A stretch of 64,000 bases of DNA from Bradyrhizobium sp. LLZ17 (GTDB lineage Bacteria; Pseudomonadota; Alphaproteobacteria; Rhizobiales; Xanthobacteraceae). The position numbers and the translations under genes are program-made. Positions 52,380 to 61,598 of this stretch are shown one piece after another. Positions within the stretch are counted from its first letter, which is position 1. The number at the start of each line of letters is the position of its first letter. The notes beneath the pieces were generated by a model that did not search any database, was not told the DNA's origin, and saw nothing but the letters and a program-made list of their open reading frames with translations. The stretch lies in NCBI RefSeq assembly GCF_041200145.1, contig NZ_CP165734.1, positions 3,472,001 to 3,536,000 of the forward strand, written 5' to 3'.

Positions 52380-54223
52380 GATTGTTCGGGCCGGTTGCGA
52401 CCTGCCCTCGGTTAACCGGACCCACGCCAGGCTCGAAGCCCCGGTCTTCTTTTGACCTTGGGGCATAGTGGGAATTAGCGCGCTTAAGCGCAGTTTGGTC
52501 GGGTCGCAGGCGCTGTTGATATCGCGCCGCCGGGACGATCCTGCGCATCGTGCAGCTCGCTTGGCGGCTAAGGACTTCTCGCTGATTCGGAGGGGACTGC
52601 ATCAGAGAGTGCATGCGCCAGCCTCAGACCGCGTAGAATGATGCGGCTCACCGGTGAACAATATTCGCCTCAGCACGACACTTCCTTGAATCGAACGCCG
52701 CGTCAGGTTCAAGGCCAACAACCGAGAGCGAAGTTGCGGATTGGCATCGCTGTTCGCCGAACTGGCACATCTCATTGTCGTCAACGGCGATTGAGTTAGT
52801 CCCGAAGCGCGCCAGTCGCCAGGAGCCTACATGGCTGGTGACCGGCAGGGACGGTTTCCCGCCGTTCGTGCCGAATCAACAAACTAAGCCGAACGCAACC
52901 GCCGCCCACTATCACGCCGGCAACCGCCAGCTCGCGTAAACCCGAGAGGGCGAAAACACTGCGCGTGTTTGCGCAAGGTCGCGAAAGCTGGGAGAACTTA
53001 ATCTCGACGGCGCTTACCTTACTCTTGTTGTACGCGAAGCCGCTGATTGAGCGCAACTGCAAGCTCGCACGCAGCAGGATGGCCGAGATCAGCTCGCGGC
53101 ATTTTCCGGCTGCGCGCGTGTTCCGGTGAGGAGTGGTCATGTTGAGAGGACGCCACCCGTGCCAACGTGGGACCGCGTAAGCGATCGCCGCTCCCATTGG
53201 CAAGCCTGCTGCTCCTTCAGCTTTCGATCGCTTCGGCCCACATGTTCACCCCAGCCTCATTGGGTTATGGGCGCACGGCTCTTTTTTCGGATGTCGCGAC
53301 AATCGTGTTTTTCGAAAGCTCGCGGCATGACTCGCGCGACGTCAACCCGGTGCACTCGAGCTGCTGCCTCGCACGGCTGACCCCGAAGCGCTGCTTTAGT
53401 GCGGTAAGACGATTTGTCTAGCTTTTCCGAAGCATCTATGTCCAGCGCGCACGCCAAAAGCGATACTGTTTGAGGATGGAATTGAGTGAGTGAGTGAGCG
53501 GTCACACGAGCAAGCCAATACCGCGACAGATCGCCGTTGAGCCTCATGTTCGATGGGATACTTGCGGCGACTCCGCCAGACAGTGTCCCCAGATTTGAGA
53601 GTAGATTTGAATTGAGCATTATCTTAACACGTGCATCGAACTCCTCGACCACACTATAGCATTAACGCTGTCTTGCTATTGCGGCCCCGTATAGGGAAGC
53701 GGCCAGGGCTCGCCAAGTGATTTTGAAGACAAAGCCGCTACGGCATCTGCCGAGGATGTAGTGCGCTCCGCCACACTGGTCCGGCGCACGCCTAAAAATG
53801 CAAGTTATTGCGGTGCCTCATTCTCCCGGCGTTTGCGACGGTCGACCTGCGCCGTCGAAGAGCAGCCATCATCTTCCGGCACTCAAAACCTGGGCAGCGA
53901 TCACCCGGCAATGCCGTCGAGCGCACCGTGCCAACACAACAGGACTAGCCGAGGATCGAAAAAGCTGTTAGGCGCCGAGCCCGCCGCCGCGCCACGACGT
54001 GCTGATGGGGGTGATCTGCGATAATCAACAGGAGACATTGCACAGTTTCAGGTAGCGCACTGTTGGGCAACGGGAAGCAAACGCCGTGTTGCACAATGGC
54101 ACCACGTGGACGCGCCTGTCACATTCTTTCGCGCACGTCGCCGCTCCGTCTCCTTTTTGCCCCACCACAGCCAAACGGCCTCGTCACGTGCGGCGCGAGT
54201 GCAATCATCAAAGGAGGTTTCTG
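52380..54223. other. 1.8-kb gene-poor region between nodD1 and nolA
   Basis: No gene recognised. In soybean strains, nodD2 lies between nodD1 and nolA; I see no LysR remnant here. A 131-codon minus frame (53257-53652) has a coherent N-terminal half but no family match. AAGGAGG at 54211-54217 belongs to the next small gene. Confidence 0.45.
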
Positions 54224-54427
54224 TTGGATAAGCCGAGCGGAGTCTATGATCCGGAGGATCTCGCGAGCTTGGGAAGGCTTTTCGATCAAACAATGGCGTC
54301 TTTACCGGCATGCATGCGAACCAGCGAGAATCGCGTGGCGATCGCCAGACTTGTAATGCAGCGCGCAGCGAGGGACGGATTGGCGTCGCTCGCGCACTTG
54401 ATGCTTGCACTTGTCTCAGCCACCTGA
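54224..54427 (+). CDS. Small conserved hypothetical protein upstream of nolA
   Basis: 67 residues from a TTG start with an excellent ribosome binding site (AAGGAGG at 54211-54217, six bases away). Sequence VYDPEDLASLGRLFDQTMAS, then MRTSENRVAIARLVMQRAARDG, resembles short helical proteins common in Bradyrhizobium. Function unknown. It ends 68 bases before the MerR-type box of nolA. Confidence 0.6.
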   Translation: MDKPSGVYDPEDLASLGRLFDQTMASLPACMRTSENRVAIARLVMQRAARDGLASLAHLMLALVSAT

Positions 54428-54495
54428 GCCACGGCATGCGCTCGGTCGTTCTGTGCTCCGCAGAAGAGACGCATCATCTAGATCATTGAAATAAC

Positions 54496-54526
54496 TTGAT
54501 TCTCACGTGACGTCAGGTTGTAGGCT
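54496..54526 (+). promoter_or_regulatory. Recurring MerR-type promoter box, copy C (nolA promoter)
   Basis: TTGATT (54496-54501), 19-base spacer with ACGTGACGTCA, TAGGCT (54521-54526). Transcription would start near 54533 and the nolA ATG is at 54542. MerR regulators commonly bind the long spacer of their own promoter. Confidence 0.65.
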
Positions 54527-54541
54527 TGCAAATTGAGGATC

Positions 54542-55261
54542 ATGACAAACGCCACACCACGACGGCGCCGATGGCGCATTGGAGAACTTGCAGAGGCGAC
54601 CGGTGTAACGGTACGCACTCTTCATCATTACGAACATACCGGGTTGTTGACGGTCTCGGAACGTACCGATGGCGGTCACCGCATGTACGATCGTGAAAGC
54701 CTGCAACGCGTCTCCCAGATTCGTGCGCTACGTGAGCTCGGCTTCTCGCTTCCTGAGATCCGCAAGGCCATCGAGGGGCGGACATCTCTCACGGACCTAT
54801 TGCGCAACCATCTGGAGCGCATTGAACTTCAAGTCGCGCGGGCGACATTATTACGGGATCGATTGCGCACTATGACGACGCAAGGTGAGACAGAAGTCAG
54901 TGTGGACGAGCTGCCGGCCACGTTAGATGCAATGTCGCGGATTGAGGAGCGCGCCCCGTCTGCGATCTGCACGTGCGCCTCTAACGCTAGCCGCGAAGAT
55001 CGGTGGCGGAAGATTCGGGACGAGCTACGAAGCTGCATGGATCAGGATGAGCCTCCGTGCTGTGAGCGGGCAAATGCAGTCGCACGTCAGGCTCGTTCGC
55101 TGCTGACTGAGATTGCAGGAGTTGATCTGACTGTCTCGATGATACTTAAGGTGCTGACGCGATTGACCGAACCACACAACCTCGCCGGCTGGGATGCGAG
55201 CCTCATGCGATACCTCGATCTCGCCCTCGCCGCGCTGGAGGACCAGCTAGGAAAGAGTTGA
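54542..55261 (+). CDS. nolA: MerR-family nodulation regulator NolA
   Basis: 239 residues. N-terminal MerR helix-turn-helix WRIGELAEATGVTVRTLHHY with the wing GLLTVSERTDGGHRMYD, then a coiled-coil dimerisation helix. NolA controls host-genotype-specific nodulation in soybean bradyrhizobia and is reported to be made in three forms from alternative starts. In-frame internal ATGs here at 54683 and 54872 could give the shorter forms. The C-terminal half has several Cys (ICTCAS, then EPPCCERA), which might bind metal or sense redox. GAGGA precedes the ATG by about three bases; a TTG at 54533 is also in frame. The promoter carries one of the five recurring boxes. Confidence 0.93.
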   Translation: MTNATPRRRRWRIGELAEATGVTVRTLHHYEHTGLLTVSERTDGGHRMYDRESLQRVSQIRALRELGFSLPEIRKAIEGRTSLTDLLRNHLERIELQVARATLLRDRLRTMTTQGETEVSVDELPATLDAMSRIEERAPSAICTCASNASREDRWRKIRDELRSCMDQDEPPCCERANAVARQARSLLTEIAGVDLTVSMILKVLTRLTEPHNLAGWDASLMRYLDLALAALEDQLGKS

Positions 55262-55446
55262 GCGCACCCGTTGCCGCGCCCTGCTACTGGAATGTCTCTA
55301 AACCGAATGAGGTGTTGTTGATCCTGTCTGACCGAGGATGGTTGGTCCGTAGCAGTCGCCTCGGACGCTGCGTTCTCAGTACTTCTTTGGGTCTTTCGAC
55401 TCTGTGGATCTTGGCAATCAACCTCAACGAACTCGCTTCGAAGCAC

Positions 55447-55477
55447 TTGATCTGTACGTAGCGTCAAATTGTACCTT
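55447..55477 (+). promoter_or_regulatory. Recurring MerR-type promoter box, copy D
   Basis: TTGATC (55447-55452), 19-base spacer with ACGTAGCGTCA, TACCTT (55472-55477). It lies 441 bases upstream of the periplasmic binding protein gene on the same strand. Confidence 0.6.
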
Positions 55478-55541
55478 CTAAACGCATCGACGCAGCGGCG
55501 GAGCGACAGACAGAGCGCCGGTTAAACCGAGGGAGCCTCCA

Positions 55542-55574
55542 ATGATCGGCATCAGTTTCGGAAGTTATCGGTGA
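55542..55574 (+). CDS. Possible ten-residue leader peptide
   Basis: ATG ... TGA encoding MIGISFGSYR, with AGGGAG (55530-55535) six bases before the start and 65 bases after the MerR-type box D. The TGA overlaps a GTG that opens a 70-codon frame. It looks like a translated micro-ORF, but it is too short to prove. Confidence 0.3.
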   Translation: MIGISFGSYR

Positions 55575-55917
55575 GAGTTCTCCGCCAGAACACGTCGGTG
55601 GGTGATCGTCGGGCGCTATCCAAGCACCTCGTCGGCACACGTCTGTCGAGCACCGGAGATTGGCGAGTGTACCGGGCACCGGCAAATTGTTCCATATTGG
55701 TGGTGTCAGGCCTTAGACGACGGATTCTCCTGACCAGTCCGGCAACGTCCATTCGTCCATGCTCGCCCGAAAATGCTGGCTGAACCTGGCACAACCTGAG
55801 CCTATTCGTATCCGGCCTGAGTTCATTCAAACATCACCGCACCGGACTGCTGGTCGCCGCGTCATTCCAGGATGGCGAACCAGACCAAGTCATAGTGCGA
55901 GACAACGGGAGTTCTAC

Positions 55918-57015
55918 ATGTCGATCTTTCGCGTTCACAGGCTTGCAGCTGCTGCGCTCCTTTCGCTCGCCCTGAGCTCGAGCGCCAGGGCAAGAGATGT
56001 TTACATTGCCATAGCGGGTCCAATGACGGGAAGCACTGCGGCGCTGGGCGCGCAGATACGCGATGGAGCGGCCGCAGCTGTAGATCCGATAAATGCATCG
56101 GGTCTGCTGCCTGACACAAGGCTCATATTGAGGATCGCCGACGACGCATGCGATCCCAAGCAGGCCGTCGCTGTTGCCAATCGCCTGACAAGTGACGGGA
56201 TCAAGCTCGTCGTTGGTCACTTCTGTTCATCTTCGTCGATTCCGGCTTCAGACATATACGCTGAAGCGGGGGTTGTTCAGATTTCACCTGGCTCGACCAA
56301 TCCCCGTCTGACAGAGCGTGGTCTAACCACCGTGTTTCGGATTTGCGGCCGCGATGACCAACAAGGTAGGGTTGCAGCCGAATACATCGCGCGGCATCAC
56401 CGAGGCGCAAAGCTCGCAGTCCTCGACGACAAGAGTACAGCAGGCAAAGGGATCGCCGATATCGTTGAATCCCAGCTTCGTGCAGCCGGCGAGCACACTT
56501 TTCGACAAAGCTATGTTGCCGGCGAGAAGGACTACACCGCTCTGGTTTCAAGACTGAAGAGAGAGGGCATCCAGCTCGTCTATGTCGGCGGCTATTACAA
56601 CGAGATCGGGCTGATCGTGCGTCAAGCAGCGGAAGCGGGCGCGCGCCTGACGATGATGGCCAACGATCCGCTAATGACAAGCGACTTTTTGGCCATTGCC
56701 GGCGACGCCGCAAACGTCACGCTCTTTACCTTTATGCCGGACCCGACGACGAATGCTGCAGGGGCAGCCGCTGTCGCCAAGCTCCAGGCCGCAGGTTACA
56801 CGCTCTACGCTTATGCCGCGGTTCAAGCATGGGCAGACTCGGTCAAACGGGCCGGCAGCTTCGATGCCACGCGGGTCGCTGCGGCCCTACGCTCGGACTC
56901 GATCGAAACGGCCATTGGCACGCTTCGATTCGACTCCAAGGGAGACAATGCGGCTCCTGGCTTCATTGTTTACCGCTGGCGCGACAATACCGTGGAAGCG
57001 GTCGAGCAGAACTGA
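55918..57015 (+). CDS. Periplasmic branched-chain amino acid-type binding protein (LivK-like)
   Basis: 365 residues with a Sec signal peptide (RVHRLAAAALLSLALSSSARA, cut near residue 25) and a type I periplasmic binding fold: VYIAIAGPMTGSTAALGAQIRDG, VVGHFCSSSSIPASDIY, then ISPGSTNPRLTERG, RICGRDDQQGRVAAEY and DYTALVSRLK. These are LivJ/LivK/AmiC signatures. No permease or ATPase genes adjoin it, so it is an orphan, perhaps a sensor or a partner of a transporter elsewhere. The frame opens at 55759, but ATG 55918 starts the signal peptide. It lies downstream of the MerR-type box D. Confidence 0.88.
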   Translation: MSIFRVHRLAAAALLSLALSSSARARDVYIAIAGPMTGSTAALGAQIRDGAAAAVDPINASGLLPDTRLILRIADDACDPKQAVAVANRLTSDGIKLVVGHFCSSSSIPASDIYAEAGVVQISPGSTNPRLTERGLTTVFRICGRDDQQGRVAAEYIARHHRGAKLAVLDDKSTAGKGIADIVESQLRAAGEHTFRQSYVAGEKDYTALVSRLKREGIQLVYVGGYYNEIGLIVRQAAEAGARLTMMANDPLMTSDFLAIAGDAANVTLFTFMPDPTTNAAGAAAVAKLQAAGYTLYAYAAVQAWADSVKRAGSFDATRVAAALRSDSIETAIGTLRFDSKGDNAAPGFIVYRWRDNTVEAVEQN

Positions 57016-57047
57016 CCGCCCGCCCCAACACCGCACGGAGCCTTCGA

Positions 57048-57212
57048 ATGATGAACCACCCCCGACATGCCGAATACGCGATGGTCACGTGCCTCGTAGT
57101 AGCCGCAGTCGCAGCATTTCTCGTCCTCGCAGCAGCGCTATCACAGCTATCGTGCGCGGCCGAGGAGCCGCCCGAAGAGTACGTTCCCATTCGCCTGGTG
57201 CCACTGCAGTGA
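57048..57212 (+). CDS. Small single-pass membrane protein
   Basis: 54 residues: MMNHPRHAEYAM, one hydrophobic helix (VTCLVVAAVAAFLVLAAAL) and an acidic tail EEPPEEYVPIRLVPLQ. GGAG seven bases upstream of the first ATG. It follows the binding-protein gene by 32 bases and is probably in its operon. Function unknown. Confidence 0.5.
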   Translation: MMNHPRHAEYAMVTCLVVAAVAAFLVLAAALSQLSCAAEEPPEEYVPIRLVPLQ

Positions 57213-57670
57213 GCATCAATTCCACATTCGTAAGGCCAACGAATATCGGTGCCTTCCTCCAGCTACCGAAATTGATGCGTGCCTCGCTCTCGGGAGCGAG
57301 CTGTCACGGCCCCTTTAGAAGGAACGTGCCTCGTGGAACGATGTCAGTCACGCGTGGTCTGCCTGCGGATTGCGCGAGTGCAAAACGATTGTTAGCTGCG
57401 CTGTTCGGCCCAGTGGACGTGGCGTTCCATCCCCTCCTGGAAGCAGGCATTCGCTCGGAAAATGCCGTGCGACGCCTGATCGGTGCTGATCGGTGTAGCG
57501 GACCTTGAGACGGAGTCCGATCCGGTACGGTCCTTAGATCTGAGTCTGCCCCCCAACACTCACATTCATGCACGCCTCGCGCTTCGCGGGATCCGAAGAT
57601 AGCGCACGCACCACGTAGGCTCGACGAACGCCCTCAACTACTCTCGTCGACAAAAAGGGAGAACACGACT
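57213..57670. other. Intergenic gap
   Basis: No gene supported. The end holds AGGGAG (about 57656-57661), the ribosome binding site for the TTG start at 57671. Confidence 0.4.
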
Positions 57671-58768
57671 TTGGATGCAAAGCTGCAGACTATGCTTTCC
57701 TCGCTCTCGCCGGTGGCTCGCGAATTGGATGCTCTACCGTCTGGGCGGCCCGCCCCGGACAATGATTGCGTGAAACTGAACACGAATGAGAACCCGTTTC
57801 CTTTGCCGGACATCGTGATGCGAAGCGCAATTGCAGCTCTTGAGCTGCAATACCGCTACCCGGAAGACGACAATGTCAGCTTGAGGCGAGCGGCCGCTTC
57901 TGCCTATGGCATTGCAACTGATCGCGTGATCGCTGGCAACGGATCGTCTGAACTGCTCAGTCTGATTTACAGAGCCTTTCTTGCCCCGGGTGACGACGTC
58001 GCAATGATGTCGCCCGGCTTCTCATTCAATCGCAAGCTTGCCATGTTGCAAGGGGCCTGCTTCATTGAAATTCCTTGGTTTGAACCGGACTGCTTGCCGA
58101 TGGACGAGCTGCTTTTCGGTCCGGCTAAACATGCCAAGTTCATTCTACTGGCCAATCCGAACAATCCGACCGGAAGCTTTGTTCCGCTCGCTGAGATCGA
58201 ACGCCTCGTGACGCGATCTGACCGATTGATCGTGCTGGACGAAGCTTACGTCGATTTCGCACCTGAGGACGGCCTACGCCTCGTTGAGCGCCATTCGAAT
58301 CTTTTGGTCCTGCGCACATTTTCCAAGAGTTATTCCGCCGCTGGCATTCGCATCGGCTTCGGTTTCGGCCATCCCGAGCTGATTGGGCGGCTTCGCAACA
58401 TCCAGAATGTTTTCAACATGAATGTGGTCGCTCAAGCGGTGGGCATAAGCGTCCTGGCGCATCGCGACGCCTTCGAGGAGAACCATCGCCACGTCAGGCT
58501 TGAGCGGCAGCGCGTAGCGGCCGCCCTCTCAGAATTTGGATTCTCTGTAACGTCTTCCCAGGCGAATTTCCTCCTCGCCCGTGTGCCGGTAGGCCAGGGT
58601 GGCAGATGGTGGCAGGCGGCCTTGGAAGACCAGAAAGTCCTTGTTGCGTTCTTTCCGGATGGCGGCCTGGAAGAGTGCATTCGGGTTAGCATCGGCACAA
58701 AGCGCCAGATGGATGCTTTTCTGGCGGCTGTCGGCATCATTCTTAGGAAAGTGGGACGCCGTGGCTAG
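57671..58768 (+). CDS. Histidinol-phosphate aminotransferase-like PLP enzyme
   Basis: 365 residues, HisC family. Seen: KLNTNENPFPLPD near residue 35, YRYPEDD, ANPNNPTGSFVP, VLDEAYVDFAPED, and TFSKSYSAAGIRIGFGF with the PLP lysine. It starts at TTG after AGGGAG. With no other his genes nearby it is more likely to act on a specialised substrate (aromatic or imidazole amino acid) than in histidine synthesis. It precedes a flavin monooxygenase by 175 bases, perhaps in one pathway. Confidence 0.85.
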   Translation: MDAKLQTMLSSLSPVARELDALPSGRPAPDNDCVKLNTNENPFPLPDIVMRSAIAALELQYRYPEDDNVSLRRAAASAYGIATDRVIAGNGSSELLSLIYRAFLAPGDDVAMMSPGFSFNRKLAMLQGACFIEIPWFEPDCLPMDELLFGPAKHAKFILLANPNNPTGSFVPLAEIERLVTRSDRLIVLDEAYVDFAPEDGLRLVERHSNLLVLRTFSKSYSAAGIRIGFGFGHPELIGRLRNIQNVFNMNVVAQAVGISVLAHRDAFEENHRHVRLERQRVAAALSEFGFSVTSSQANFLLARVPVGQGGRWWQAALEDQKVLVAFFPDGGLEECIRVSIGTKRQMDAFLAAVGIILRKVGRRG

Positions 58769-58943
58769 TGGCCCCTTCAACGCATGTCACAGATCCCGCA
58801 CGTAATCGATCCTGACGAACACCTGATGCACCTTCGCGACGCGGCTGGAGTCAGTTTTGTCGAGCCGGCGCATTGCGAGCGAGCACTTTTTGCACCCCGG
58901 AACCCGGCGGGGCTACGGTCCTGTCTATATAGGAGATAACTGA

Positions 58944-59972
58944 GTGAGAAACGTTCTTCCCTCAAACCTGACCTGCGGGATCTTTGATCACCTTGACGAG
59001 GACGGGCGCGATATCGCACGGCAATACGCGGACCGCCTCACCCTCGCAGAGGCCTACGATCGGCTCGGTTTCTATGCCTATCATCTGGCGGAGCATCATT
59101 GCACTCCCCATGGACGGGGTCCATCGCCGAACTTGTTTCTGTCGAGCGTCATTCAACGCACACGGCGACTTCGCGTTGGTCCCTTGGTCATGCTGCTCAA
59201 CCTCTACCACCCGCTGCGCGCATTCGAGGAGATCTGCATGTTGGATCACCTGAGCAGCGGCAGAGTTGAGGTCGGTCTTGGTCGCGGATCCCTACCGATC
59301 GAACTGAGCTACTTTGGGGTTGGAGCCGATGTTGCTTCGAGCCGTTACGAGGAAGCTTCCCAAATCTTCGTTGGCGCGATGAATGGCGGTCCGCTCTCAT
59401 ACGAAGGGCAACATTTTGCGCTGAGCGACGTTCCCTTGACATTTGCACCTCACCAGCATCCTTGTCCTCCGACATGGATTGCTACAAATCGGCCAGACTC
59501 AGCCCGTTGGGCGGCGGCAAATGGCGCCAATCTCGCGTGCATGGGCGCCTCTTCTGCCGTTCGCAAGATAACCGACGTCTATCGCGCCAATCGAAACATG
59601 AAGGGTGATGCCAATGGTGCAGCACCATTTCTGGCATTGCTCCGCATGGTTGTAATTGCCAGCTCTGATGCAGCGGCCCGCTCCCTCGCGGCGCCAGCCT
59701 ACGAAACATGGCTCAAGAGCTTTAAGTTCCTGTACGAGCTCAATGACATCCCGCCTCCATCCAACCTGCCCCTGACCTTGGATGCCGCAATTGAGAGTGA
59801 ACTGTGCGTTGTCGGAACCCGCGCTTCGGTGCGTCAAACTCTTCTCGATCACCTGGAAGAGGCAGGGGCCAACTATCTCCTTTGCCAGCTCGCCTTCGGA
59901 TCCCTGTCACTGGATGCCTGCCTCAACACCGCAACTGCGATTCACTCCGAACTCATAGCGGCAGAGCGATGA
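58944..59972 (+). CDS. Luciferase-like (LLM) flavin-dependent oxidoreductase
   Basis: 342 residues of the bacterial luciferase TIM-barrel family. Seen: YHLAEHHCTPHGRGPSPNLF near residue 50, RLRVGPLVMLLNLYHP, LDHLSSGRVEVGLGRGSLPIE and PTWIATNRPDSARWAAANGAN. Such proteins oxidise varied substrates with O2 and reduced FMN. GTG start with AGGAG eight bases upstream and TATATA just before it. No flavin reductase gene adjoins. It follows the HisC-like gene; a joint amino-acid-derived pathway is possible but unproven. Confidence 0.87.
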   Translation: MRNVLPSNLTCGIFDHLDEDGRDIARQYADRLTLAEAYDRLGFYAYHLAEHHCTPHGRGPSPNLFLSSVIQRTRRLRVGPLVMLLNLYHPLRAFEEICMLDHLSSGRVEVGLGRGSLPIELSYFGVGADVASSRYEEASQIFVGAMNGGPLSYEGQHFALSDVPLTFAPHQHPCPPTWIATNRPDSARWAAANGANLACMGASSAVRKITDVYRANRNMKGDANGAAPFLALLRMVVIASSDAAARSLAAPAYETWLKSFKFLYELNDIPPPSNLPLTLDAAIESELCVVGTRASVRQTLLDHLEEAGANYLLCQLAFGSLSLDACLNTATAIHSELIAAER

Positions 59973-60289
59973 CGGTGACCCAACAGCGATTCCAAACAGT
60001 TCGCGCTTGACCCGACAAACAAATGGCAACACCGAGACCAATGAGTACCGCAGCCGAATGCATCGATCATCGATAAGGCCGCCCTCATGATTCAAATGGC
60101 TTTTACGCCTATGCGACCTTTTCGACTACATCACCAAACAGGAGGATTGACGGCAATAATTGGCCTGGCCCTCACTTTGCGTGCGTTGAGATTGCCGGAG
60201 CAGTGGTATGCTTGGACAGGTGAGTTGGCTCACGCTGATCCCGCTTTGGCGCGCCAGTTCCTCGATCTCCTTGCCCACGAATCCAACGT
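59973..60289. other. Gap with an uncertain small frame
   Basis: A 77-codon plus frame (60087-60320) overlaps the start of the next gene by 31 bases. It has a hydrophobic centre (LTAIIGLALTLRALRLP) and an acidic-helical end but no family I know. Nothing else is seen. Confidence 0.35.
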
Positions 60290-60592
60290 GTGGCTTATCG
60301 CCCGAGCGGCCCTGTCGTGACGCGGTCGCGGCAGCGCTCCGCCCAGACGGAGGAGATCGCTCGCAAGCTCGAGATCGTGCTGGCGGAGTTGGCTTCGCTG
60401 CGCATTCTGCTGGCCGCGCACGGCATTAGCAGCCCGCGACCTCTCGATGAGGACTACCTCACTGTTCAGCGATTCGCAGTGATGAACCACATAAGCCCCG
60501 AAGCCGTGCTCTCTCGGATCCGCCGCGGCAAGTTGCGCGCGGAGAAACGCGGCGGCCGCTGGTGGGTAAAATGCGCGGTTTGCACAGCATAG
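60290..60592 (+). CDS. Small excisionase/HTH-like protein
   Basis: 100 residues. A helical N-terminal half (AQTEEIARKLEIVLAELASL) leads to DYLTVQRFAVMNHISPEAVL and then RRGKLRAEKRGGRWWVK, which resembles the MerR/excisionase winged helix found in phage and plasmid small regulators. The start is GTG at 60290, or GTG 60317. It lies in island DNA near insertion sequences, and may be an element-borne regulator. Confidence 0.5.
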   Translation: MAYRPSGPVVTRSRQRSAQTEEIARKLEIVLAELASLRILLAAHGISSPRPLDEDYLTVQRFAVMNHISPEAVLSRIRRGKLRAEKRGGRWWVKCAVCTA

Positions 60593-61253
60593 CCGTGCAG
60601 TGACGAGAACAGTAAGAGAGACGGGATGAATCAATCCGAGATACGGAATCCGGCACATGGAAATGATCTGTGCGTGTTAAGTTGGTATCTCTTCTGGGCT
60701 CGACCGGACGGCCGATGAAGACTCAATAGATCGATCGAGGTCAACGTAGCGCACCACCAACACACCGTCGACAGATCGGGAGGCTCGATCTCGATGCACC
60801 CATGCAATCACAAAACGCGCCGGGCCCGAGCACCGGGATATCGAATGACCACCTTTGCGTGACCGGGATTACTCAGTGGATACCGACTGGTCAACAGAGC
60901 GATGCGAGTGAACAACCGGAAGAGCGCGGTCGCGTGGCAGTAGACGTCCAGGTCCGATTTGCTGGCAATATTGTGGCAACAGAAAACGGCGCACACCCTC
61001 GGTTTTGAAGGTGAGCACGCGCCTGGCTTACGGCCTCGAGCAGAGGAGAGATAGATGCTTTGCTCGCAATCGCACTCTTTGCGAGTTCCCCTGAGGCATA
61101 TCTTGAAGGTCCGGCTCACGCCCCTGTGGCGTCAGAGGAAATTGGCCCAGTCATTCGCCTGTACGCGGTCGCCTGGCGCGCCGGTGTCAAACAGGGACAG
61201 ATCTGATTTCGCCGGGATGGTCGCTAGAATCTGGCTGGAGAAGGAGATGGCCA
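60593..61253. other. Intergenic gap
   Basis: Frames on both strands overlap (60802-61008 plus, 60808-61119 minus) and neither has a family match. A partial ACGTAGCG near 60739 lacks the TTGA element and is not counted as a recurring box. Confidence 0.4.
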
Positions 61254-61598
61254 ATGATGTCACCAAGACTGATGTCAGTCCTCGGGTCGATGGTAGCAGT
61301 CGAGCGTATGTTTTGGAAATTTCGAGAATTGATCGATGGCGACAGCTCGATCTCACCTGACATGCGAGATACGCTTCATGTAATACTGGACGCAAAGCTT
61401 CTTTCCGCAAAAGATAAGATTGTGACCGACGCGCGCGCTGCGATAGACGCAACTCCCGATTTGTCGCAGGCAGTCCGCGACCGAGCATTCAGGTCGCTCG
61501 ATTTTGCGATGAGAATGTTTATGGCGAGCGAACGGCGCCGCACGCAGGACCCGCTTAGCCGAGTCGATACCTGCAGCGCTAATCCCAAGATGCATTGA
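61254..61598 (+). CDS. Small hypothetical helical protein
   Basis: 114 residues, mostly helical and amphipathic (MFWKFRELIDGDSSISPDMR, then LHVILDAKLLSAKDKIVTDA and AVRDRAFRSLDFAMRMFMAS). AAGGAG at 61241-61246 is seven bases before the first ATG. I do not recognise the family. Coherent composition and the ribosome binding site support a real gene. Confidence 0.5.
   Translation: MMSPRLMSVLGSMVAVERMFWKFRELIDGDSSISPDMRDTLHVILDAKLLSAKDKIVTDARAAIDATPDLSQAVRDRAFRSLDFAMRMFMASERRRTQDPLSRVDTCSANPKMH

Larger units (their letters stand above)
55262..55917. other. Leader region between nolA and the binding-protein gene
   Basis: Contains the MerR-type box copy D (55447-55477), a ten-codon reading frame (55542-55574) and an overlapping 70-codon frame (55571-55783) whose GTG start overlaps the stop. 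No further family is recognised. Confidence 0.45.

Noticed and set aside
56696..57508. A 270-codon plus frame overlapping the binding-protein gene
   Set aside because: Out of frame with the LivK-like gene and the small membrane protein; low-complexity translation without a family.
60730..60760. ACGTAGCG resembling the recurring MerR-type box
   Set aside because: No TTGA at the correct distance, no TCA after the core and no -10; counted as chance.
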